Source: JAGLHV01 sp023132075 [NCBI: bacterium] (GTDB taxonomy: Bacteria > CBDUZB01 > JAGLHV01). Taken from it: a stretch of 7,809 nucleotides of DNA. How positions within the stretch are numbered: the stretch's first letter is position 1; the number at the start of each line of letters is the position of its first letter. The notes under the pieces were generated by a model. The model was not told where the DNA came from. It did no database searches and worked only from the letters and a program-made list of their open reading frames with translations. Shown piece by piece: positions 1 through 5,359 of the stretch. Both the position numbers and the translations under genes were made by a program. The stretch covers positions 1 to 7,809 of the forward strand of contig JAGLYT010000070.1 in the NCBI GenBank assembly GCA_023132075.1, given 5' to 3'.

Positions 1-114
1 AAAACCCCGGTATTTCCTATTCGGCTTGATTGGGGATATGGTTTAAACCATAAAGATTCGGTTCCGACTTCTAATCGTCATCAATGGTATTTTACTATTG
101 GCCAGGTTTTTTAA
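1..114 (+). CDS. bamA: BamA (Omp85 family outer membrane assembly factor), C-terminal end only
   Basis: Frame 1 is open from the window edge to a TAA at 112-114 and gives 37 residues. Residues 6-14 read PIRLDWGYG, the pattern of the penultimate barrel strand of Omp85 proteins (P-x-R-x-D-x-x-x-G). The last residues, WYFTIGQVF, form a final amphipathic beta strand ending in Phe, the usual outer membrane beta-signal. In the family, BamA is the barrel that folds and inserts other outer membrane proteins. The gene directly downstream is a Skp/OmpH homologue and then lpxD, which is the classical neighbourhood of bamA and supports BamA over TamA or another Omp85 member. The POTRA domains and most of the barrel lie outside the window, so subfamily assignment rests on these strands and the context. 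Confidence 0.85.
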   Translation, partial: KTPVFPIRLDWGYGLNHKDSVPTSNRHQWYFTIGQVF

Positions 115-200
115 ATCAATTTGTAAGTTGTTGTTTGTAATATCTAATTTATTACTGTTTGTTTTTAATTAGTTTTATTAGGCAGTTAATTTTTTGTTTC

Positions 201-235
201 GCTTGCCTCGCCAGTCTGTTATGGCGGGGATTTAG
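201..235. repeat. GC-rich hairpin repeat, copy 1 (single-hairpin version)
   Basis: The stem pairs 206-213 (CCTCGCCA) with 222-229 (TGGCGGGG): eight pairs, one of them G-U, around the 8-base loop GTCTGTTA. Its left flank GCTTGCC and right flank TTTAG recur around the related element at 5214-5272, and TCGCCAGTCTGTTATGGCGG is identical in both. It stands out as GC-rich inside AT-rich non-coding DNA. It lies 87 bases after the bamA stop, so it might weaken read-through or protect the transcript end, but only T-rich mixed sequence follows, not a clean T run, so I do not call it a terminator. A short dispersed (REP- or MITE-like) repeat is the best description. Confidence 0.7.
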
Positions 236-252
236 TATTTATTTATTGTTTT

Positions 253-287
253 TGTCTATGGACTATCGACTGTGGACTATGGACTAT
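253..287. repeat. Degenerate tandem heptamer array, consensus GGACTAT
   Basis: Five consecutive 7-base units can be read: TGTCTAT (253-259), GGACTAT (260-266), CGACTGT (267-273), GGACTAT (274-280) and GGACTAT (281-287). Three are exact and the other two each differ at two positions. A looser AGGATTT/GGGATTT repetition follows at 290-313. The array sits between the hairpin at 201-235 and the skp ribosome binding site. No function can be read from it; a slippage-prone simple repeat is likely. Confidence 0.65.
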
Positions 288-344
288 TTTAGGATATTGG
301 GATTTAGGATTTGTCTTTAAACAGATAGATAAGGGAGTGAAAAA

Positions 345-1028
345 ATGAATCGAAAGATTTTTTTATTATTATTTTCCATTTTCTATTTTTGCGTTAACAT
401 TTCGTTATATGGTTTGAATTTATCTTCGGATTATGAACGTATTGGATATGTAGATATTAAAAAAGTTTTTAAAGAATTTCCTAAGACCAGGGAAGCTAAA
501 CAAAAATTAAAGGTAAAAATTAAACTAAAAAAAGAAGAGATAGAAAAACGAAAAGAAGAAATAAAAAAAGAAAAAGAGGAGATAGAAAAAGAGAGGGAAA
601 AGATAAAAAAAAGTGAAGCAAGAGAAAAAAGCACCGAATTTGATATCAAAAAGGGTACTGCCACTGTGGTAGGGATACAAAGCGAAAAAAAGAAGGAAGA
701 ATTAGAGCAGGATGAAATTCAAGAAATAACCGATGAATTTGAAGTTGAAAAAGATACTACAACAGTGGAAACAATAGAGGATAGGGAAATGCAGATTTTA
801 CATAAAGAAAAAGAATTGAAGGAATTTATCAAACAAACAAAAAAAGAAATTATTTCCCGGGATAAGGACTATGTTGAAACAGTATTAGAGATGATTTATG
901 ATGTAATAGAAAAGGTTGGACATGAAGAGGGAATTAGTATAATTTTAGATAAAAAAGAAATTCTTTATGGAAAAGAAGTGCTGGATATTACCGATAAAGT
1001 ATTAGAAAGGCTAAAGAGGCAAAAATGA
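345..1028 (+). CDS. skp: Skp/OmpH-family periplasmic chaperone, enlarged, with internal duplicated motif
   Basis: The 227-residue product starts at an ATG preceded by GGGAG (333-337) at 7 bases. Residues 1-24 are a likely signal peptide: NRK, a hydrophobic core of L, F and I, then small and polar residues. Residues 34-45 ([12 protein letters not shown]) match the OmpH family opening, in which a hydrophobic strand precedes the first helix. Residues 47-95 are a Lys/Glu-rich coiled coil. The C-terminal part returns to the family pattern: a long helix, then [27 protein letters not shown] (197-223), the usual closing strand-turn-helix. Known Skp proteins are trimers with coiled-coil arms that hold unfolded outer membrane proteins in the periplasm, and are about 160-180 residues long. 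This one is longer because the arm carries an extra segment at about 96-147 containing two related motifs 33 residues apart. Its position between bamA and lpxD supports the assignment. The stop overlaps the lpxD start by 4 bases (ATGA). Confidence 0.88.
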   Translation: MNRKIFLLLFSIFYFCVNISLYGLNLSSDYERIGYVDIKKVFKEFPKTREAKQKLKVKIKLKKEEIEKRKEEIKKEKEEIEKEREKIKKSEAREKSTEFDIKKGTATVVGIQSEKKKEELEQDEIQEITDEFEVEKDTTTVETIEDREMQILHKEKELKEFIKQTKKEIISRDKDYVETVLEMIYDVIEKVGHEEGISIILDKKEILYGKEVLDITDKVLERLKRQK

Positions 1029-2095
1029 GCAAAGAAAAATTGAGTTTTCCCTTAAAAGTAGAAGAAATTGCACAAATAATAAACGGAAAAGTAGAAGGAA
1101 GGAAAGAAATTGTCATAAATAATGTAACGGGATTAAAAGAGGCTGCAGAAGGAGATATTTCTTTTCTTTCTAATCCTAAATACATAGAAGATTTGCATAC
1201 AACAAGGGCATCGGCAATTATTGTTTCCCGGGATTTAAAACCCATAAATGATAAAACTATAATAAGAGTGAAAAATCCTTACTTTGCTTTCTCGCAGGTT
1301 TTAAATATTGTTTTCCTATCAAAACAAAATTATATTGCCAGAGAGGTTCATAAAACCTGTTTAATCGGGAAGGGTGTTACTTTAGGTAAAAATGTTGCTG
1401 TTGGAGCTTATTGTGTAATTGAGGATAATGTAGAAATTGGGGAAAATACGATTATTTATCCCGGATGTTATATTGGAGTGGGAAGTAAAATTGGGGCTAA
1501 TTCGTTGATTTATGCCAACGTAACCGTCAGGGAAGAAGTATACATTGGAAATAAAGTAATTATCCATTGTGGAGCGGTAATTGGAAACGATGGATTCGGA
1601 TTTGTTCCGTTTGAGGAAAAACATCATAAAATTCCTCAAATAGGAAAAGTAGTGCTTGAAGATGAAGTAGAAGTTGGGGCAAATACTACTATTGACCGTG
1701 CTACTTGTGGAGTTACCCATATTGGTCAGGGGACGAAAATAGATAATCTGGTTCAAATCGCTCACAATGTGAAGATTGGAAAAAATTGTTTTGTTGTAGC
1801 ACAGGTAGGTATATCAGGGAGTACCGAAATAGGGAACAATGTTACTTTAGCCGGTCAGGCAGGATTGGTGGGACATATTAGTGTTGGGGATAAGGTTGTT
1901 GTTGGGGCACAAGCAGGGGTAACGCATAGTATTCCGAAACATACGGTAGTTTCCGGATATCCGGCCAGGCCACACCAAAAAGCAAAAAAAATATATGCCT
2001 TGATGCAGAAATTACCGGATATGTATAAAGAAATTCAGGAAATAAAGAAGATAATAAAGAAAGAACAAACACAAAATTTTAAGGAGGATAACTAA
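1025..2095 (+). CDS. lpxD: LpxD, UDP-3-O-(3-hydroxyacyl)glucosamine N-acyltransferase
   Basis: This enzyme adds the second hydroxyacyl chain, from acyl-ACP, to the 2-amino group of UDP-3-O-acyl-glucosamine, the third step of lipid A synthesis in the cytoplasm. The 356 residues are close to the family norm (about 340). Residues 1-105 form the N-terminal uridine-binding domain, with the typical [14 protein letters not shown] segment at 40-53. Residues 110-305 are left-handed beta-helix hexapeptide repeats, and the rest is a helical tail. Signature pieces are GNDGFGF (187-193), TTIDRA (221-226) and [12 protein letters not shown] (241-252), in which His247 corresponds to the catalytic histidine of the family. 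The closing SGYPARP (310-316) is also typical. The ATG overlaps the skp stop, with AAAGAGG (1013-1019) 5 bases upstream as a ribosome binding site, so the two are probably translationally coupled. No defects are seen. Confidence 0.96.
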   Translation: MSKEKLSFPLKVEEIAQIINGKVEGRKEIVINNVTGLKEAAEGDISFLSNPKYIEDLHTTRASAIIVSRDLKPINDKTIIRVKNPYFAFSQVLNIVFLSKQNYIAREVHKTCLIGKGVTLGKNVAVGAYCVIEDNVEIGENTIIYPGCYIGVGSKIGANSLIYANVTVREEVYIGNKVIIHCGAVIGNDGFGFVPFEEKHHKIPQIGKVVLEDEVEVGANTTIDRATCGVTHIGQGTKIDNLVQIAHNVKIGKNCFVVAQVGISGSTEIGNNVTLAGQAGLVGHISVGDKVVVGAQAGVTHSIPKHTVVSGYPARPHQKAKKIYALMQKLPDMYKEIQEIKKIIKKEQTQNFKEDN

Positions 2096-2099
2096 CGTA

Positions 2100-3428
2100 A
2101 TGGGACAACAAAAAACCATAGAAAGAGAAATTTCTTATTCGGGAATAGGCTTGCATACGGGAGTGAAAACAAAAATTAATTTTAAACCGGCTCCTCCTGA
2201 TTCGGGAATAAAATTTATACGTATTGATTTACCGGGTCAACCGGTAATTGAAGCAAATATTAGCAATGTGGTAGGAATTAAGAGAGGGACCACTATTGGT
2301 AAGGATGGGGTAGAAATACATACGGTAGAGCATTTAATGGCAGCGTTTTATGGATTGGGGATAGATAATTTAGTTATTGAGATTAATTCTAAAGAATTGC
2401 CGGTAGCGGATGGCAGTTCTTTGCCTTTTTTAGAAGTTTTAAAAAAAAGCGGGGTAAAAACTCAAAATGTTCCTAAAAAATATTTTGTTGTTAATCAGCC
2501 AATAGAGTTTTCCAAAGGGGATAAACAATTAGTTGTTCTGCCTTATGATGGGTTTAAAGTTAGTTGTACTATTGATTATAACCATCCTGTATTAAAAACA
2601 CAATTTTTTTCTTCCGTAATTACAGAAGAAAATTTTGAGCGGGAAGTTGCTTCTTCCCGCACATTTTGTTTTGATTATGAAATAGAGGAATTAAAAAAAC
2701 AGGGATTAGCCAGGGGAGGGACTCTGGAAAATGCAGTCGTGGTAGGCGAGAAAGGAATTCACAATAAAAATTTACGTTTCACTGATGAATTTGTTCGGCA
2801 CAAAGTATTGGATTTAATCGGTGATTTATATTTGCTGGGGAAGTGTTTAAAGGGACATGTTATTGCTATTAAATGCGGGCATCCCTCCAATATTGCTTTG
2901 GCTAAAAAAATAAATGAGTTTATGACATCTTCCCCTGTGTCTAAAGAAGTATCATCTTCTTCTATTCTGGAGATGCCGAAAAAACAAATTCCCGAAGGCA
3001 AGATTTTTGATATTAATGAAATCCAAAAACTAATTCCCCATCGGTATCCTTTTCTTTTTGTAGATAAGATTATAATAGTAGAGGAAAAAAAAGCGGTGGG
3101 TTTTAAAAATGTAACTATCAACGAAAATTTTTTTAACGGGCATTTCCCCGGTCATCCTATTATGCCGGGAGTGCTTATTGTCGAATCAATGGCTCAAGCC
3201 TCATGTGTTTTATTTTTAAGCCGTCCGGACCTAAGAAATAAAATAGCTTATTTTATGGCAATCAGAGAAGCAAAATTCAGAAGACCTGTTTTTCCGGGAG
3301 ATCAATTAAGATTGGAAGTGGAGATATTGAAAGCAAGGGCAAGAGGGGGCATTGTTAAGGGATTAGCTTATATTGGTGATAAGTTAGCTGCTGAAGCAGA
3401 GTTTATGTTTTCCCTGGTAGATAAATAG
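2100..3428 (+). CDS. lpxC-fabZ: LpxC-FabZ fusion: UDP-3-O-acyl-GlcNAc deacetylase / 3-hydroxyacyl-ACP dehydratase
   Basis: One continuous 442-residue frame carries two enzymes. Residues 1-275 are LpxC, the zinc amidase and committed step of lipid A synthesis. The zinc ligands are His78 (in HTVEHLMAA), His234 and Asp238 (in VRHKVLDLIGD); Glu77 is the general base, and Lys235 and His261 (CGHPSN) match the other catalytic positions. Residues 276-302 are a Ser/Lys/Pro-rich linker. Residues 303-442 are FabZ, the hot-dog dehydratase of fatty acid elongation: PHRYPFLFVD (313-322), GHFPGHPIMPG (347-357) with catalytic His348, and Glu362 14 residues later, the spacing found in E. coli FabZ. Both active sites look intact, so both activities are expected. 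Such fusions are known in Bacteroidetes and several other diderm phyla. AAGGAGG (2081-2087) precedes the ATG by 12 bases, which is rather long; no better in-frame start is present. The start lies 4 bases after the lpxD stop. Confidence 0.95.
   Translation: MGQQKTIEREISYSGIGLHTGVKTKINFKPAPPDSGIKFIRIDLPGQPVIEANISNVVGIKRGTTIGKDGVEIHTVEHLMAAFYGLGIDNLVIEINSKELPVADGSSLPFLEVLKKSGVKTQNVPKKYFVVNQPIEFSKGDKQLVVLPYDGFKVSCTIDYNHPVLKTQFFSSVITEENFEREVASSRTFCFDYEIEELKKQGLARGGTLENAVVVGEKGIHNKNLRFTDEFVRHKVLDLIGDLYLLGKCLKGHVIAIKCGHPSNIALAKKINEFMTSSPVSKEVSSSSILEMPKKQIPEGKIFDINEIQKLIPHRYPFLFVDKIIIVEEKKAVGFKNVTINENFFNGHFPGHPIMPGVLIVESMAQASCVLFLSRPDLRNKIAYFMAIREAKFRRPVFPGDQLRLEVEILKARARGGIVKGLAYIGDKLAAEAEFMFSLVDK
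2639..2660 (+). repeat. Perfect 8-bp inverted repeat inside the lpxC part
   Basis: GCGGGAAG (2639-2646) and CTTCCCGC (2653-2660) are exact reverse complements around the loop TTGCTT. The stem is unusually GC-rich for this gene. It encodes residues around REVASSR in the conserved LpxC core, so it may simply result from codon choice. If it folds in the mRNA it would be a stable small hairpin. No T run follows, so it is not a terminator. Confidence 0.5.
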
Positions 3429-3488
3429 TTGTTTTTCAAAGGAAATAGAATTGATCCTGAGAGACCGTAGGGAGTCGAAGGGTCGAGA

Positions 3489-3530
3489 GTTTAATTCCTT
3501 GCAGCTTGCTGCGACGTAGTTGATTTAAAC
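3489..3530. repeat. Imperfect inverted repeat with inner GCAGC/GCTGC stem
   Basis: The outer arms are GTTTAA (3489-3494) and TTAAAC (3525-3530), with two more pairs after one mismatch (TC 3496-3497 with GA 3522-3523). The inner stem is GCAGC (3501-3505) with GCTGC (3508-3512), extended by T3500-G3513 and T3499-A3514. An asymmetric bulge (3515-3521) separates the stems on the right. A T-rich tract (TTTTCTT) begins at 3531, so weak termination is conceivable, but the stem is interrupted. The look is that of a dispersed intergenic repeat. Only one copy is in this window. Confidence 0.55.
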
Positions 3531-3590
3531 TTTTCTTGCGTTTTTTCCGAACTAAACAAGTAAATTGCAATAAATTAAAAAGTGCAAAAA

Positions 3591-3595
3591 GGAGG
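3591..3595 (+). promoter_or_regulatory. Ribosome binding site that sets the lpxA start
   Basis: GGAGG, preceded by AAAAA, lies 6 bases upstream of GTG 3602. It is one of the strongest Shine-Dalgarno matches in the window. It selects the GTG over the upstream in-frame TTG at 3536, which has no such site. Confidence 0.85.
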
Positions 3596-3601
3596 CTGAA
3601 A

Positions 3602-4372
3602 GTGGAAATTCACAAAACTGCTTTGATTCATCCTGACTCTGTCATAGGGGACGGGGTGAAAATAGGTAGTTATTCTATAATTGGGGCGAAGGTTAAAATC
3701 GGTAAAGGCACCGTTATCGGACCAAGGGTTGTAATTGAGGGGGATACACAGATAGGAGAAAATTGTGCTATCTATACGGGGGCGGTTATCGGGAGTATTC
3801 CTCAGGATTTGAAATATGGAGGAGAAGATACCAGGGTTATAATAGGAAATAATACGGTTATTCGGGAATATGTCACCGTTAATAAAGGTACTGTGTCTAC
3901 GGGTGAAACAAGAATCGGAGATAATTGTTTATTAATGGCTTATGTTCATGTTGCCCATGATTGTATTGTCGGTAATCGGGTAATATTGGCTAATGTAGTT
4001 ACTTTAGCCGGGCATGTAGTAATTGAAGATAGAGTTATTATCGGCGGGCTTACCGCTATACATCAGTTTGTCCGTATAGGTTTAATGGCAATTGTCGGGG
4101 GAGCGTCGCGTGTAAATAAGGATATTCCACCTTATTGTAAAGCCGTAGGGAACCCGATTAAATTGTTTGGATTAAATACTATAGGTTTACGAAGAGGAAA
4201 TTTTTCTTCTGATGTAAGAATGGAATTGAAAAGAATTTATAAAGTTTTTTTTCATTCTAAATTTAATACTACACAAGCATTGGAAATGCTTCAAAATGAA
4301 ACAAATCTTGGTGACGAAGTGAAATATTTTATTAAGTTTGTAAAAGAATCTAAAAGAGGAATATGTAAGTAA
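3602..4372 (+). CDS. lpxA: LpxA, acyl-ACP--UDP-N-acetylglucosamine O-acyltransferase
   Basis: LpxA transfers a 3-hydroxyacyl chain from ACP to the 3-OH of UDP-GlcNAc, the first step of lipid A synthesis. I start it at GTG 3602, giving 256 residues (E. coli LpxA has 262) that open EIHKTALIHP as in the family; a longer frame from TTG 3536 would add 22 unconserved residues. Residues 1-185 are hexapeptide-repeat beta-helix, followed by a helical C-terminal domain. By alignment from memory with E. coli, His119 (VHVAHD) is the catalytic base, and Lys71 (PQDLKYGGEDT), His116, His138 (TLAGH) and His154 (AIHQF) fill the other active-site positions. Gly167 sits at the E. coli Gly173 position, the acyl-length ruler, where Gly permits longer chains and Met limits them to C10. 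RRG (197-199) matches the UDP-contact arginine region. The stop TAA shares one base with the lpxI ATG. Confidence 0.95.
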   Translation: MEIHKTALIHPDSVIGDGVKIGSYSIIGAKVKIGKGTVIGPRVVIEGDTQIGENCAIYTGAVIGSIPQDLKYGGEDTRVIIGNNTVIREYVTVNKGTVSTGETRIGDNCLLMAYVHVAHDCIVGNRVILANVVTLAGHVVIEDRVIIGGLTAIHQFVRIGLMAIVGGASRVNKDIPPYCKAVGNPIKLFGLNTIGLRRGNFSSDVRMELKRIYKVFFHSKFNTTQALEMLQNETNLGDEVKYFIKFVKESKRGICK

Positions 4373-5172
4373 TGAATAAGATAGGGATTATTGCCGGTAA
4401 TGGTAAATTTCCTTTTATTTTTGCACAGGAGGCGAAAAAAGGGGGAAAAGAATTAATAATTATTGCGTTGAAAGGGGAAGCGGATAGGAAAATAGAGGAA
4501 GTAGGTGATAAAGTCTATTGGATTAATATTGGGAACCTGAGTAAATTGATAAAAACTTTGAAGGAAGAAAACGTAAAAGAAGCTGTAATGGCCGGACAGG
4601 TAAAGCATACGCGGTTGTTTACTGAAATAAAATTAGATTTTCATGCAATTAAGTTATTGGGTAAAATAAAGAATAAAAAAACCGATTCGATTTTGGGGGC
4701 AGTGGCGCAGGAATTGGAAAGAGAAGGAATTAAATTACTTAATTCTACTCTTTTTTTATCTTCTCTTCTTCCTAAAAAAGGAGTTCTTACAAAAAGTCAT
4801 CCTACAGGAGAAGAAAAAAAGGATATTAAGTTTGGCTTTGAAATTGCAAAAAAAATTGCAGGGCTGGATATTGGCCAGACGGTAATAGTTAAAAATAGAT
4901 GCGTTTTAGCCGTAGAAGCTTTAGAAGGAACGAATGAATGTATTTTTCGGGGGAGTCAATTAGGCAGAGAAGGAGTGGTAGTCGTAAAGGTGTCTAAACC
5001 CGAGCAGGACATGCGTTTTGATGTGCCGGTAATCGGGATAAAGACAGTAGAGGTTTTAATTGAAGCGAAGGCGTCTGTTCTGGCTATCGAAGAAAATAAA
5101 ACTTTAATTTTTGATAGAGAGGAAGTTGTTTCTTTAGCCGATAAAGCGAATATAAGTATTGTGGTAATATAA
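4372..5172 (+). CDS. lpxI: LpxI, UDP-2,3-diacylglucosamine pyrophosphatase (DUF1009 family)
   Basis: LpxI hydrolyses UDP-2,3-diacylglucosamine to lipid X and UMP, replacing the unrelated LpxH of E. coli. The 266 residues have the usual family length. The N-terminal domain (1-130) opens with KIGIIAGNGKFP and contains AVMAGQVKHTRLF (71-83), both typical. The C-terminal domain (133-266) has GVLTKSHPTGEEKKDIKFGFEIAKKIAGLDIGQTVIV as a recognisable family stretch, then VEALEGTNE (181-189), VKVSKPEQDMRFDVPVIG (205-222) and TVEVLIEA. The D-x-R-x-D cluster (Asp213, Arg215, Asp217) lies in the region holding the essential acidic residue of the characterised Caulobacter enzyme; exact equivalence is from memory. 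The family motif I recall as EGTD is EGTN here (Asn188). Placement between lpxA and lpxB fits. AAGAGGA (4354-4360) precedes the ATG by 11 bases, so re-initiation after lpxA may matter. Confidence 0.92.
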   Translation: MNKIGIIAGNGKFPFIFAQEAKKGGKELIIIALKGEADRKIEEVGDKVYWINIGNLSKLIKTLKEENVKEAVMAGQVKHTRLFTEIKLDFHAIKLLGKIKNKKTDSILGAVAQELEREGIKLLNSTLFLSSLLPKKGVLTKSHPTGEEKKDIKFGFEIAKKIAGLDIGQTVIVKNRCVLAVEALEGTNECIFRGSQLGREGVVVVKVSKPEQDMRFDVPVIGIKTVEVLIEAKASVLAIEENKTLIFDREEVVSLADKANISIVVI

Positions 5173-5181
5173 AGATGGTGC

Positions 5182-5288
5182 ATTGGTTATATTGGTTTCA
5201 ATTAGTTTAAATTGCTTGCCTGTCCGCCAGTCCGTAAGGCGGGTCTCGCCAGTCTGTTATGGCGGAGTTTAGATTGGTTTTATTGGTT
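5182..5288. repeat. ATTGGTT-type simple repeats flanking the hairpin element
   Basis: ATTGGTT occurs at 5182, 5191, 5274 and 5282, two copies on each side of the GC-rich hairpins. A near-identical 11-base direct repeat, AGTTTAAATTG (5204-5214) and AGTTTAGATTG (5266-5276), brackets the hairpin element directly. This could be a target duplication left by insertion of the element or simply part of the AT-rich repeat. The spacer (5173-5359) encodes no gene that I can support. Confidence 0.5.
5214..5272. repeat. GC-rich hairpin repeat, copy 2 (two-hairpin version)
   Basis: After GCTTGCC come two tandem hairpins. The first pairs CCGCC (5224-5228) with GGCGG (5238-5242). The second pairs TCGCCA (5246-5251) with TGGCGG (5260-5265), with one G-U pair and the loop GTCTGTTA. 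The two hairpins are related to each other (consensus CGCCAGTCYGTWANGGCGG, allowing a one-base indel). The second, with its flanks, is nearly the same as the element at 201-235, which lacks the first hairpin. It lies between lpxI and the oxidoreductase gene. Confidence 0.75.
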
Positions 5289-5349
5289 AAAGGATAACAG
5301 ACAAAAACAACTAACAATTGACAGGCAATTATAAGTTAAAGAATAAAAT

Positions 5350-5353
5350 GGAG
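5350..5353 (+). promoter_or_regulatory. Ribosome binding site favouring GTG 5360 for the oxidoreductase
   Basis: GGAG lies 6 bases upstream of GTG 5360. The alternative ATG at 5348 has only an A-rich upstream sequence without a GGAG-like core, and the TTG at 5318 has none. The choice between ATG 5348 and GTG 5360 changes only four residues and is not certain. Confidence 0.6.
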
Positions 5354-5359
5354 AAAAAA

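Larger units (their letters stand above)
3429..3601. other. Spacer between lpxC-fabZ and lpxA; no gene
   Basis: This 173-base gap breaks an otherwise tightly packed operon. The first part (3453-3487) is a GC-richer patch with GACC (3463-3466) facing GGTC (3481-3484) and two GTCGA copies (3474-3478, 3482-3486). The middle (3489-3530) is an imperfect inverted repeat described separately. The rest is AT-rich up to the lpxA ribosome binding site. An open frame from a TTG at 3536 runs into lpxA, but it is better explained as leader sequence. I see no convincing promoter boxes, although one could be present, since the AT-rich part is permissive. Confidence 0.6.

Noticed and set aside
206-245. Rho-independent terminator after bamA
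   Set aside because: The hairpin is good, but the following sequence is mixed A/T without a proper T run, and the same hairpin recurs elsewhere as a repeat.
253-287. CRISPR array
   Set aside because: The units are 7-base contiguous repeats without spacers.
288-332. Sigma-70 promoter for skp
   Set aside because: AT-rich six-mers resembling promoter boxes occur, but none pair at 16-18 bases convincingly; I could not support one.
431-664. Minus-strand open frame opposite the skp coiled coil
   Set aside because: It is the complement of Lys/Glu-rich codons, giving a low-complexity Ser/Phe protein; the plus strand encodes a recognisable protein.
1382-1765. Minus-strand open frame of 127 codons opposite lpxD
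   Set aside because: It mirrors the hexapeptide-repeat region of LpxD; no recognisable domain and no reason to prefer it.
2922-3010. Sequencing frameshift or missed stop joining separate lpxC and fabZ genes
   Set aside because: The frame is continuous through a Ser/Lys/Pro-rich linker with no overlapping start or stop, and such fusions are established in other phyla.
2759-3121. Minus-strand open frame of 120 codons opposite the LpxC-FabZ junction
   Set aside because: Shadow of a conserved fusion gene; no family resemblance or supported start.
3536-3601. N-terminal extension of LpxA from TTG 3536
   Set aside because: The 22 extra residues are not LpxA-like, lack a ribosome binding site, and precede a strong GGAGG-GTG start.
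5318-5359. Longer start (TTG 5318) for the oxidoreductase
   Set aside because: No ribosome binding site, and the extra residues precede the expected Rossmann start; ATG 5348 remains a possible alternative.
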